Source: an uncultured Flavobacteriales bacterium
GTDB lineage: Bacteria; Bacteroidota; Bacteroidia; Flavobacteriales_E; Vicingaceae
Assembly: GCA_913056345.1 (NCBI GenBank)
Contig: CAJXMH010000025.1
Span: 1 to 43,324 of the forward strand
Direction: 5' to 3'
DNA length: 43,324 nt
Position numbers and translations under genes: made by a program. Positions 6,747 to 14,939 of the stretch are shown here, one piece after another. How positions within the stretch are numbered: position 1 is the stretch's first letter; the number at the start of each line of letters is the position of its first letter. The notes under the pieces were generated by a model that worked only from the letters and a program-made list of their open reading frames with translations, was not told the DNA's origin and searched no databases.

Positions 6747-7559
6747 ATGTTAGCGCAACTGCCCAAGATCAAATTTGCTGAATCTCAAAATTTCTTTTTA
6801 TTAGCCGGCCCTTGTGCCATTGAAGGCGAAGAAATGGCTTTTGAAATAGCCGAACGGATCTATCAAATTACCTCCCGTTTAGAAATTCCTTGGATCTTTA
6901 AAGGCTCTTACCGCAAGGCAAACCGCTCACGCTTAGATTCCTTCACTGGTATTGGAGATGAAAAAGCCCTCAAGATCTTACAAGCGGTTGGCGAGAAATA
7001 CCAGGTTCCTGTGGTGACTGACATTCACGCTGCTGAAGAAGCTATGGTAGCCGCCAATTATGTTGATGTACTGCAGATTCCTGCATTTCTAAGTCGGCAA
7101 ACCGACCTTTTGGTGGCTGCTGCTAATACCGGCAAATTTGTAAACATCAAAAAAGGGCAATTCCTCGCACCTGAAGCCATGCAGTTTGCACTGAATAAAG
7201 TAAAGGAGTCAGGCAACGATAACGTTTGGCTTACCGATCGAGGAACCATGTATGGCTATCACGACATGGTGGTTGACTTTCGAGGTATCCCGACCATGAA
7301 GGCTTTTGGTGCTCCTGTGATCATGGACATTACCCATTCTCTGCAGCAACCAAACCAAAGCTCAGGTGTCACCGGTGGTCAGCCTGAAATGATCGAAACC
7401 ATTGGCAAGGCAGCTATTGCCGCAGGAGCAGATGGTATTTTCATTGAAACACATCACGCACCGGAAACAGCCAAATCAGATGGGGCCAATATGCTACAGC
7501 TTGATCGTTTAGAAGCTTTGTTAGAAAAATTGGTCCGAGTGCGTCGCGCAGTAACTTAA
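6747..7559 (+). CDS. kdsA: 3-deoxy-8-phosphooctulonate synthase (KDO-8-phosphate synthase)
   Basis: This cytosolic enzyme condenses phosphoenolpyruvate with arabinose-5-phosphate to KDO-8-phosphate, the first step toward the KDO of lipopolysaccharide. The family signatures are all present: LAGPCAIEG near the N-terminus, IFKGSYRKANRSR, VVTDIHA, the LQIPAFLSRQTDLL segment, NIKKGQFLAPEAM, LTDRGTMYGY, VIMDITHS, and the C-terminal GADGIFIETH. With the ATG at 6747 the protein has 270 aa, the usual length; the frame is open to a TTG at 6711, but that would add a non-homologous leader and lies upstream of the -7 box. The stop overlaps the stop of the convergent OmpA gene (TTAA). Very confident. Confidence 0.97.
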   Translation: MLAQLPKIKFAESQNFFLLAGPCAIEGEEMAFEIAERIYQITSRLEIPWIFKGSYRKANRSRLDSFTGIGDEKALKILQAVGEKYQVPVVTDIHAAEEAMVAANYVDVLQIPAFLSRQTDLLVAAANTGKFVNIKKGQFLAPEAMQFALNKVKESGNDNVWLTDRGTMYGYHDMVVDFRGIPTMKAFGAPVIMDITHSLQQPNQSSGVTGGQPEMIETIGKAAIAAGADGIFIETHHAPETAKSDGANMLQLDRLEALLEKLVRVRRAVT

Positions 7560-9556
7560 TCATCATCTTCGATCAAGTTGATCTTTCCGATCACCTTAAA
7601 TTCTGTTCTTCGATTTTTGGCCCTTCCTTCAGGATTATCTGTACCATCAGGATTGGTGTTGGGCGCAACCGGCTGGCTTTCACCGTAGCCTTTCGCTTTT
7701 AGTCGGTCACGGTCTACCCCTTTCTTTTTCAAATAATTCACCACACTTTGAGCTCGTTTTTGAGATAAATTCTGATTAAAAGCGGCTGAGCCTACGCTAT
7801 CTGTGTGGGAACCAATTTCCACGATAATCTCCGGATTTTCCTGCATGATGATCAACAAAGTGGTATCTAAAGCTTCATAAGCTTCTTCCATCATTTTACT
7901 GTCAGCAAAATCGTAGTAAATGTTCTCTACTTCGTAAACTCGATCTGTTATAGGTTTGAGTGAAAGCTTTAGCTCCATCCCCTCTCGATCACGCATGGCT
8001 GTTTTCTCTAGCAGACGGGATTGATTAAGGTATTCATCAGCCCTTGTCTTGATCACATAATCTTTGTCTTTTTCAAGGAGCAAGTCAAAGTTTCCTGAAG
8101 CATCAGGTTTAATGCTACGGTTAAAGTACAATTCCCCATCCGCATCCTTGGTGTAAAGATTAAGCTTTGCTTCCCGCACTTGCTGATCAGGCGCCTCTTC
8201 ATTTTTTAGGCTAACAGAAAGCTTTAGCAGGTCTACCGCAGCTTGATTGAAATAGAAAAGATCATCGCAGCAAGCCTGCAAGGCCACCTTTTTAGGGTGT
8301 GGACGGTTGGAGGCAAAAAGTCCTTCTTGTCCATTGGGGTGCACCACATAATAAACTTCATCTTGCGGCCCATTGATGCTTGCACCAATATTTAGCGGTT
8401 CGGTCCACCTGCTTCTTTGTCCGCTACTTTTAAACACATCAAACAAACCAAAGCCTGGATGACCGTCAGAGCTAAAAAACAATTCTCCACTCAATGGATG
8501 AATAAAAGGTGTGAGCTCATCTCCAACACTGTTGATCTTAGAACCACAATTTCTAGGAGTTTTGAATCGTTGCTTGTCAGGATCATAGCGGGTATACCAA
8601 ATGTCTTTGCCGCCCTTCCCTTCTTTGCGATCACTCACAAAATAAATGGTTTCCCTGCCCTTTTCATCAACTCCAATAGCGGGCTGTGTTTCCAAGGCCG
8701 AAGTATTGATCAATTCAGGTAGTTTCGTTGGCTTTTCCCAAACCTTTTGCTTTTCGCTGAAGTAGAGGTCACAGTCCTTTTCCCCTTTATAATCAAGAGC
8801 ACAAGCAGTAAAGTAAAAGCGATTCTTTTCAGGATTAAAAGCACCGTTTACCACTTCCATGCCGGACTCAAACGGAATATCATCCCAAGGCTTAACTATT
8901 GATGCGGAATCTGACTTGTAATCCACTTGATAAAATTTTCTGATGGGTAGGCCTTCTTCTGTACCCACTTCAACAGTTTGAGGTGCTCCAATTTCCAAGC
9001 GGTTGTAGGCAATTTTTCCATCACCAATAAAGATTGGTGCACCTTCCACCCGATTTGAGTTAGCGACTGACAAAGGCTTAACGCCCATAAAGTTGCTTGA
9101 GTCACTTAGTTCTTGGCAGCCTTCTGCTTGGTATTTAGCTAGTCGTCGGTATTTTCGATCATCCTTCTCACCCCTGTAGGCTTTCCGAAAGGCTTCATAA
9201 ACAGGAATGGCTTGTTTGCAACTGTCGATGGCTTTCAAACTTTCAGCATAATAAAAGGCAGCAAGCGGAAAACGTTTGGACTCGCGTTCTGACAAGTTTC
9301 GATATAAAGGTAAAGCAGCTTGATAAGCTCCTGTATTGCGGTAACATTCAGCTAAAGCATAGCTTATTCTAACATCTTGGGGTTTTCTTTCTAAATAGGC
9401 TTCATAATAAATGCTTGCAGTAGCATAATCCTGCATTTCTTCTGCAGATCTCGCTAACTCTTTTAATTGACCATTGCTGTAATCCATTTCTTGAGCTAAA
9501 AGCACAGGAGCTAAAGAAAGGAGTGCGACCAAAAAACTTGTCTTAATAGCGTTCAC
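7556..9556 (-). CDS. TPR-PD40-OmpA family envelope protein, partner of PorP/SprF
   Basis: This 666-aa protein has a signal peptide (MNAIKTSFLVALLSLAPVLLAQ). TPR-like helices follow (YYEAYLERKPQDVRISYALAECY), then a central block of PD40/WD40-like repeats (IYFVSDRKEGKGGKDIWYTR, LFFSSDGHPGFGLFDVF) up to about residue 410. A carboxypeptidase-regulatory-like segment comes next. The C-terminus is an OmpA peptidoglycan-binding domain (IIVEIGSHTDSVG, NQNLSQKRAQSVV, KGYGESQP, NRRTEFKV). Such proteins anchor outer-membrane assemblies to peptidoglycan and in Bacteroidota are usually encoded with PorP/SprF proteins and T9SS type-B cargo, as here. The start overlaps the upstream PorP gene by 14 nt, and the stop overlaps the kdsA stop. 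Compared with the paralogue at 32001-33581, it keeps the OmpA domain. Confidence 0.9.
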   Translation of the reverse strand: MNAIKTSFLVALLSLAPVLLAQEMDYSNGQLKELARSAEEMQDYATASIYYEAYLERKPQDVRISYALAECYRNTGAYQAALPLYRNLSERESKRFPLAAFYYAESLKAIDSCKQAIPVYEAFRKAYRGEKDDRKYRRLAKYQAEGCQELSDSSNFMGVKPLSVANSNRVEGAPIFIGDGKIAYNRLEIGAPQTVEVGTEEGLPIRKFYQVDYKSDSASIVKPWDDIPFESGMEVVNGAFNPEKNRFYFTACALDYKGEKDCDLYFSEKQKVWEKPTKLPELINTSALETQPAIGVDEKGRETIYFVSDRKEGKGGKDIWYTRYDPDKQRFKTPRNCGSKINSVGDELTPFIHPLSGELFFSSDGHPGFGLFDVFKSSGQRSRWTEPLNIGASINGPQDEVYYVVHPNGQEGLFASNRPHPKKVALQACCDDLFYFNQAAVDLLKLSVSLKNEEAPDQQVREAKLNLYTKDADGELYFNRSIKPDASGNFDLLLEKDKDYVIKTRADEYLNQSRLLEKTAMRDREGMELKLSLKPITDRVYEVENIYYDFADSKMMEEAYEALDTTLLIIMQENPEIIVEIGSHTDSVGSAAFNQNLSQKRAQSVVNYLKKKGVDRDRLKAKGYGESQPVAPNTNPDGTDNPEGRAKNRRTEFKVIGKINLIEDDD

Positions 9557-10565
9557 AGGGCAACCTCCGTATTTTGGGTTTCAAGTAATCGAGGGTGTAA
9601 ACCAAGCTGACTTCAAAACTGCCACGGTTTTGCGTGGCGAGTTCAAGCTCTGAAACATTCACATCATAAGAAAGACCAAGGTCAAAGTTCAGCAATTCGA
9701 TCCGTGAACCGATGATCAAGGCATCTGTTACCCGGTCAACCCCGCTTCTTACATAAAGAAAGGGTTTGATCGCCTGCACAAGGTCGCTCTTAAGCGCATA
9801 AAAACGTAAAGCAGAACCCAATACAAGCTCTGAGGCTCCTTTGGCTCTATAATAAGCTAAGTAAGGCTCAAGTGTTTTCCCTTTGAATCCAGAGTAAGTC
9901 CCTAAAAACTGCAAACCATAGCCACGATTCTTACGGTTATCTTCATCAAAGAGACTTTCCTCAGGTTCCAATAAGTTTGAAAGGGAAAAGCCACCCCTCA
10001 AACCCCATAGTGGGTTGAGTTGCTTCTCCCAAGATAAACCAAAGTTAAAATTGAAGAAGCTAAGTGAATTAGCCGGTAGATTCTCACCACTTGCCAACTG
10101 CTCGTTAAATCTCCCAATGGAGCGGTCATATTGTTCGGGGAAAGTAACACCGTTTAAATTGATACTCTTGCCTACCCATTGGTTGTTTAAAGCTGCTTCA
10201 AAAGTTCCATATTGGGTTTTCATTTCTGCACCAAAAACCAAAGCTACTTGGTTCATATCGAGTTTAACATCCCCACTTTGGTCATTGGTAAAACCTGCTG
10301 CTGCAAAAAAGTTTAGCCCTTTTCGTCCACTCTTGATCTTACGCACTAAATTGGCTGTAGAACTCACAAAAGGTTCCCCTATTGCAGCCCACTGCTGCCG
10401 ATAAGCAGAGTAAACTTGCCATTTACCATCAAAGTGATTAAAAAAAGTTGGATTTCTTTCTCGGTCTAGAACCAACCTTTGCGAATAATGCACGTCTTGT
10501 GAGTATCCAAAAGTTGAGGAAATCAAAGCTATGAAAAGCGTGCAGAAGAAGGTAAGAATCCTCAT
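9543..10565 (-). CDS. PorP/SprF family type IX secretion outer-membrane protein (first copy)
   Basis: With the ATG at 10565 the protein has 340 aa and a clean signal peptide (MRILTFFCTLFIALISSTFG). Then comes the family start QDVHYSQ, an early YRQQWAAIG strand (YR-Q-W is typical of PorP/SprF) and many predicted beta strands to the C-terminal VSLVYTLDYL. SprF and PorP proteins attach or present T9SS type-B cargo at the outer membrane, and individual paralogues usually serve the giant protein encoded beside them. That fits here: the 1446-aa PKD protein starts divergently 33 nt away. The frame is open to 10622, but that start would overlap the divergent gene and delay the signal peptide. It overlaps the downstream OmpA gene by 14 nt. 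Confidence 0.88.
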   Translation of the reverse strand: MRILTFFCTLFIALISSTFGYSQDVHYSQRLVLDRERNPTFFNHFDGKWQVYSAYRQQWAAIGEPFVSSTANLVRKIKSGRKGLNFFAAAGFTNDQSGDVKLDMNQVALVFGAEMKTQYGTFEAALNNQWVGKSINLNGVTFPEQYDRSIGRFNEQLASGENLPANSLSFFNFNFGLSWEKQLNPLWGLRGGFSLSNLLEPEESLFDEDNRKNRGYGLQFLGTYSGFKGKTLEPYLAYYRAKGASELVLGSALRFYALKSDLVQAIKPFLYVRSGVDRVTDALIIGSRIELLNFDLGLSYDVNVSELELATQNRGSFEVSLVYTLDYLKPKIRRLPCERY

Positions 10566-10574
10566 AAGTTGGAA

Positions 10575-10582
10575 CAAATATA
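10575..10582 (-). promoter_or_regulatory. Bacteroidota -7 box TATATTTG before the PorP/SprF gene
   Basis: On the minus strand TATATTTG matches TAnnTTTG and ends 9 nt before the ATG at 10565, implying a leader of only a few bases. It lies in the 33-nt gap between the two divergent genes, so their promoters must overlap or lie within each other's start regions. Confidence 0.4.
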
Positions 10583-10598
10583 TTAGTTTTACAGAGAA

Positions 10599-13500
10599 TT
10601 GACTTTTAAGATTCCATACCACAAATCTATCGGGCTTACCTTAAGTCTTTTAGGCTTACTCCTTTTTGTAAATAAGGGTTTCGCCCAACTGAGTGCAGAC
10701 TTTACAGTCAACCAAAATAGTGGATGCGTGGCTTTGCCCAATGTGCAATTTACTGATCAATCAAGTGGTAACATAACTTCTTGGAGTTGGCAATTTGGCA
10801 ACGGCAATACCTCTAGCTTGCAAAACCCGACAAGTTCATATCCAACAGTTGGCAGTTACACTGTTACGCTAACGGTGAGCAACGGCACCACGAGTTCAAC
10901 TGTTACCAAAACAAATTTTATTAATGTTTATGCCAATCCTGTAGCTGATTTTAACTTCAATCCTGTAGGAGGTTGTTCTCCCTTAGCGGTTAGATTTAAC
11001 AATACCTCAAATGCACCTGCAGGTGTTGCTTCCTACAGTTGGGATTTTGGTGATGGCAGTCCGGCAGGAAGCGGAGCCAATCCTCAGCATACCTATGCGG
11101 TTGCCGGCAACTTTTCGCCTTCATTAGAAATAGTAGATGTAAATGGCTGCCGTGACACAGAAGTTAAAAGTTCTGGAATTAGCGTGACCAATTCACCGCA
11201 GGCAGACTTTTCTGCAGCTAACCCTGTAGCCTGCGCAGCGCCGCATACGGTTAACTTTAGCAACAATTCTCAGGGCAGTAATTTGAGTTATTTATGGCGT
11301 TTCGGTGACGGGAACACTTCCACTCAGATCAATCCTTCTCATACCTATTCCAATTTTGGGACTTACACCGTTACCCTAGAAGTTTCTGATCCAAATTGCA
11401 GGGATACCTTGATTCAACAAAACTATGTAAGAATTGAAGCCACCAATGCTGATTTTGATTTTGCCAAAGCGGTTTATTGTTTAGAAGACACCATCTTTTT
11501 TAATAACCAAAGTACAGGAGCGAATTTATTTAACTGGGATTTTGGTGATGGAACAAGCTCAACACAATTTGAACCTAGCAAACAATACAGCAGTCCGGGC
11601 ACCTACCCTGTGCGTTTACAAATCTTCGCCGGTGGTAATTGCACTGACGAACTTGTGGATACGGTAGAGGTCTTCGAATTGGTAGCGGACTTTATAACCG
11701 ATAGTACTTTTAATTGCCGCAACGATCTTGCTCGCTTTTATGCGAGTGCGAATTCACCAGCAGAGTTTATTTGGAGTCTAGGCACTAATACTGAACCTGA
11801 CAGTTTAAATGGAGATACCGTGCAGCAAATTCAAGGTGATTTTGGCATTTTTTCAGACACCTTGATCGCAGTCAATGACAGTGGATGCGTCGATACAGTG
11901 GTTAAAGTTGATAACCGTGAGGTAGATTTCTTATTGGCTAGGATTGCTGCCAATAGCGTGATTGTAGATGACGATACTATGAAAGGATGCCTTCCCCTGA
12001 ATTATGATTTTGCAGACAGCAGTCTTGGTACTTATCCGATTATCAAACGGGATTGGGATTTCGACCTAAATCGAACAAGTAATCAACTTAGTGCGAGTAA
12101 CATTGACTTTCCCAACCGACAAGCATACCGAACTACCCTCTTAATTGAAAACTCCAAAGGTTGCACCGCTTTTGATGAAGTTTATGTGGTTGGTGGAGAA
12201 AAACAGATTCCTGCTTTTACCTTTTTCCCTGATTCCATTTGTCCAGGTGATTCACTAACTATTCTAGATCAATCAACTGTTCAATCGTTTATAGATACTT
12301 TCAAATACATTTTCCTTTCATCTAATAATCGCTTGCAAACAATAGTGGATACGCCTGGGATTAAAACATCCTTTCCGCCAGAAACAGGCTTGTACAACAT
12401 AAATCTTCAAATTACGGATAATGGCTGTGACACCCTACTAGAAACCACTGATAGTGTTTACCTGAAAGGTCCTGTGGCTGTTCCTACATTTTTCTCCAGT
12501 TGTAGCACAAGAACCATGATCAACTTTCGAGCAAATGCTTCAGGTTTTACACGCTTTTATTGGGATTTTGGAGATGGGAGCCCGCTAGATTCGGTAAACC
12601 TGAATCCCTCACATCAATATGGCTCGGGCAGTACTTTTCGGGTAGAATTGATCTTATTGAACGATACCAACGGTTGCGATACTGCTAAATTTGAATTGTT
12701 TGTACCCGTGGGTACGCTACCGCCATTGCAAATATCACCTGACACCCTAAACTTTTGCTTGGGTTCTACCGTGAGAATTTACAATGCTGATTCAAGCACT
12801 TACGTTCGAAACGATTGGACCTTTGATGGTCAGTCGATTGGCAACCTCAGAAGTTTTGTGCGGACGTTTAATGCACGCGGTACTTACCCAATTCTGTTGC
12901 AAACGGAAGATGTGTTGGGCTGCACTTATCAGGTCAGGGATACCATCTACATCAGTCAACCCGAGGCTAAAATTGGTAGCGAAATTCTGCAAAGCTGTGC
13001 CCCTATGGTGGTTGACTTTATTGATTCAAGCACAACGGATACTACCATTCAGTCTTGGCTTTGGACTTTTGGAAATGGTGACAGCTCATTTGTGGCAAGA
13101 GACACAGTGCAGTACCCTTTGAATGCCAATCCTGATGTATTCTTGAAGATCGAGAATGTTTTTGGCTGTAAAGACTCCGTATTGATTCCTAAATTTTTAG
13201 AATCACGGCAATTGCAGGTTGACTTTCGGTTTGGGAACGTCAACATTTGTGCGGGAGATAGCATCACTTTTAGGAACACCTCTTCTGGTTTAAATCCTAC
13301 TTACCGTTGGTTTTTTAATGACGATACCCTAAGCTCTCAAGCCAATTTCCTAAACCGCACTTTTAGTGAAGCAGGAATTTACACCGTGCAATTAGAGGCA
13401 ACAGATGAAAATGGCTGTATCTTAAAAGATAGCCTAGCTAATTTGGTCAGGGTTGATTCAGTTCCTGTGGCCGACTTTATAGCAGACTCTGTATTTGCGC

Positions 13501-14939
13501 CCTGCCCTCCTCTACCTGCAAATTTTCAGGACTTAAGCAGTGGTTCACCAACTCAATGGCGTTGGAACCTAGACCAAACTGACAATTCGATCTCCATCGT
13601 TCAAAACCCCTTTAAAAACTATACCCTTCCGGGAAGCTTCAATATTTCTTTATGGGTAAGCACACCTAATGGCTGTCAAGACTCAATAACTAAAAATGCA
13701 TACATCAATTTGAATGGACCGCTAGCTGAAATAGCTTCTAGCTCCTCTAGCATTTGTATTGGTGATACGATCCAATTCAGTGCGGTTAACACCACAGGAG
13801 CTCAAAATTATTTTTGGGACTTTGGAGATGGTAAAAATGCTACAGGCACCTCAGTTAGTCACGTCTATGATACCGTAGGAACGATCTTCCCTTCCCTGAT
13901 TATTGATGACGGAAATAATTGTAGAGTTGGCATTGTGGATACCATACAAGTCAATGGGGTTCAAGCCGACTTTGAATTAGCAGAAGATACCCTTTGTGTT
14001 CCTGCATCCTTAGCCATTACCAATCGTTCCTTAGGAGCTAACAGTCAAGTTTGGAATTGGGGAGATGGCACCTTATCAAGTGATCCTAATCCTAGTAAAA
14101 GCTATGCTAGCCCGGGTCAATACACCATTACTTTTAGTGTTTCTTCCACAGAAGGTTGTCGCGATACAATAATTAAAACCTTCACCGCAGCACCTAATGC
14201 AAGACTGGATGTGATTCAAGATACTTCATTGTGTGAAGGAGATACTGTGCAAATTGAGGCAAGTGGAGCTGAATTATACAACTGGAGTCTACCAAGCTTT
14301 GCTAGCCAAATCAATGACAGTACGGTACTTGCTTTTCCTTCAGTTGATACCACCATTCAATTGATCGGTAATAACCTATTCAACTGCTCAGATACGGCAA
14401 ACATCGGACTTCAAATCGTTCAAGAACCACTAGTTCCCTTTTTTACTGACACCACCATTATTATTGGCGAAGAACTTAGTCTAGCAGCTTTTGGCAGTAG
14501 TCAATATAATTACCTGTGGACACCACCTGATGGCCTGAGTTGCAATACTTGCCCCAATCCGATATTTGGTCCACTTTCAACAACACGCTACACCTTGAAA
14601 GTTACCGACCCCTTTAACTGCTATGAGATTGATCGTGACTACTTGATCGAGGTACTGGAGCAGTTTTCGCTTGATGTTCCGCAAGTTTTTAGCCCAAATG
14701 GTGATGGCGTAAATGACGTGATCTTTGCAAAAGGTTGGGGCCTCAAAGAGTTGCTAAGCTTTAAGATCTTTAATCGTTTTGGAGAAGTGGTATTTGAAAG
14801 TCAAGATTTTGACCAAGGTTGGGATGGCACTTACAGAGGTGAAGACCAAAATATAGAAACCTACGTTTACACCGTAGAGGCTTTAACCTTTGGAGGCGAA
14901 GTTATTCGTAAAAAAGGAAACATTAGTTTAATTCGATAA
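10599..14939 (+). CDS. Giant PKD-repeat surface protein with T9SS type-B (gliding motility) C-terminal domain
   Basis: The product has 1446 aa. The signal peptide (SIGLTLSLLGLLLFVNKGFAQ) requires a start near 10599; no ATG is available, so the TTG at 10599 is chosen. About fourteen to sixteen immunoglobulin-like PKD units follow, many with the W-x-F-G-D/N-G-x-x-S core (YSWDFGDGSPAG, YLWRFGDGNTS, FYWDFGDGSPLD) and a pair of cysteines (GC near the first strand, GC-x-D-T near the last). The end, from VPQVFSPNGDGVNDV to GNISLIR with the WDGTYRG motif, is the gliding-motility/CHU_C domain that marks cargo of the type IX secretion system. The protein is probably exposed at the cell surface or released, as adhesin or matrix. 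The ligand is unknown. The stop overlaps the convergent helicase gene by 17 nt. Confidence 0.9.
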   Translation: MTFKIPYHKSIGLTLSLLGLLLFVNKGFAQLSADFTVNQNSGCVALPNVQFTDQSSGNITSWSWQFGNGNTSSLQNPTSSYPTVGSYTVTLTVSNGTTSSTVTKTNFINVYANPVADFNFNPVGGCSPLAVRFNNTSNAPAGVASYSWDFGDGSPAGSGANPQHTYAVAGNFSPSLEIVDVNGCRDTEVKSSGISVTNSPQADFSAANPVACAAPHTVNFSNNSQGSNLSYLWRFGDGNTSTQINPSHTYSNFGTYTVTLEVSDPNCRDTLIQQNYVRIEATNADFDFAKAVYCLEDTIFFNNQSTGANLFNWDFGDGTSSTQFEPSKQYSSPGTYPVRLQIFAGGNCTDELVDTVEVFELVADFITDSTFNCRNDLARFYASANSPAEFIWSLGTNTEPDSLNGDTVQQIQGDFGIFSDTLIAVNDSGCVDTVVKVDNREVDFLLARIAANSVIVDDDTMKGCLPLNYDFADSSLGTYPIIKRDWDFDLNRTSNQLSASNIDFPNRQAYRTTLLIENSKGCTAFDEVYVVGGEKQIPAFTFFPDSICPGDSLTILDQSTVQSFIDTFKYIFLSSNNRLQTIVDTPGIKTSFPPETGLYNINLQITDNGCDTLLETTDSVYLKGPVAVPTFFSSCSTRTMINFRANASGFTRFYWDFGDGSPLDSVNLNPSHQYGSGSTFRVELILLNDTNGCDTAKFELFVPVGTLPPLQISPDTLNFCLGSTVRIYNADSSTYVRNDWTFDGQSIGNLRSFVRTFNARGTYPILLQTEDVLGCTYQVRDTIYISQPEAKIGSEILQSCAPMVVDFIDSSTTDTTIQSWLWTFGNGDSSFVARDTVQYPLNANPDVFLKIENVFGCKDSVLIPKFLESRQLQVDFRFGNVNICAGDSITFRNTSSGLNPTYRWFFNDDTLSSQANFLNRTFSEAGIYTVQLEATDENGCILKDSLANLVRVDSVPVADFIADSVFAPCPPLPANFQDLSSGSPTQWRWNLDQTDNSISIVQNPFKNYTLPGSFNISLWVSTPNGCQDSITKNAYINLNGPLAEIASSSSSICIGDTIQFSAVNTTGAQNYFWDFGDGKNATGTSVSHVYDTVGTIFPSLIIDDGNNCRVGIVDTIQVNGVQADFELAEDTLCVPASLAITNRSLGANSQVWNWGDGTLSSDPNPSKSYASPGQYTITFSVSSTEGCRDTIIKTFTAAPNARLDVIQDTSLCEGDTVQIEASGAELYNWSLPSFASQINDSTVLAFPSVDTTIQLIGNNLFNCSDTANIGLQIVQEPLVPFFTDTTIIIGEELSLAAFGSSQYNYLWTPPDGLSCNTCPNPIFGPLSTTRYTLKVTDPFNCYEIDRDYLIEVLEQFSLDVPQVFSPNGDGVNDVIFAKGWGLKELLSFKIFNRFGEVVFESQDFDQGWDGTYRGEDQNIETYVYTVEALTFGGEVIRKKGNISLIR

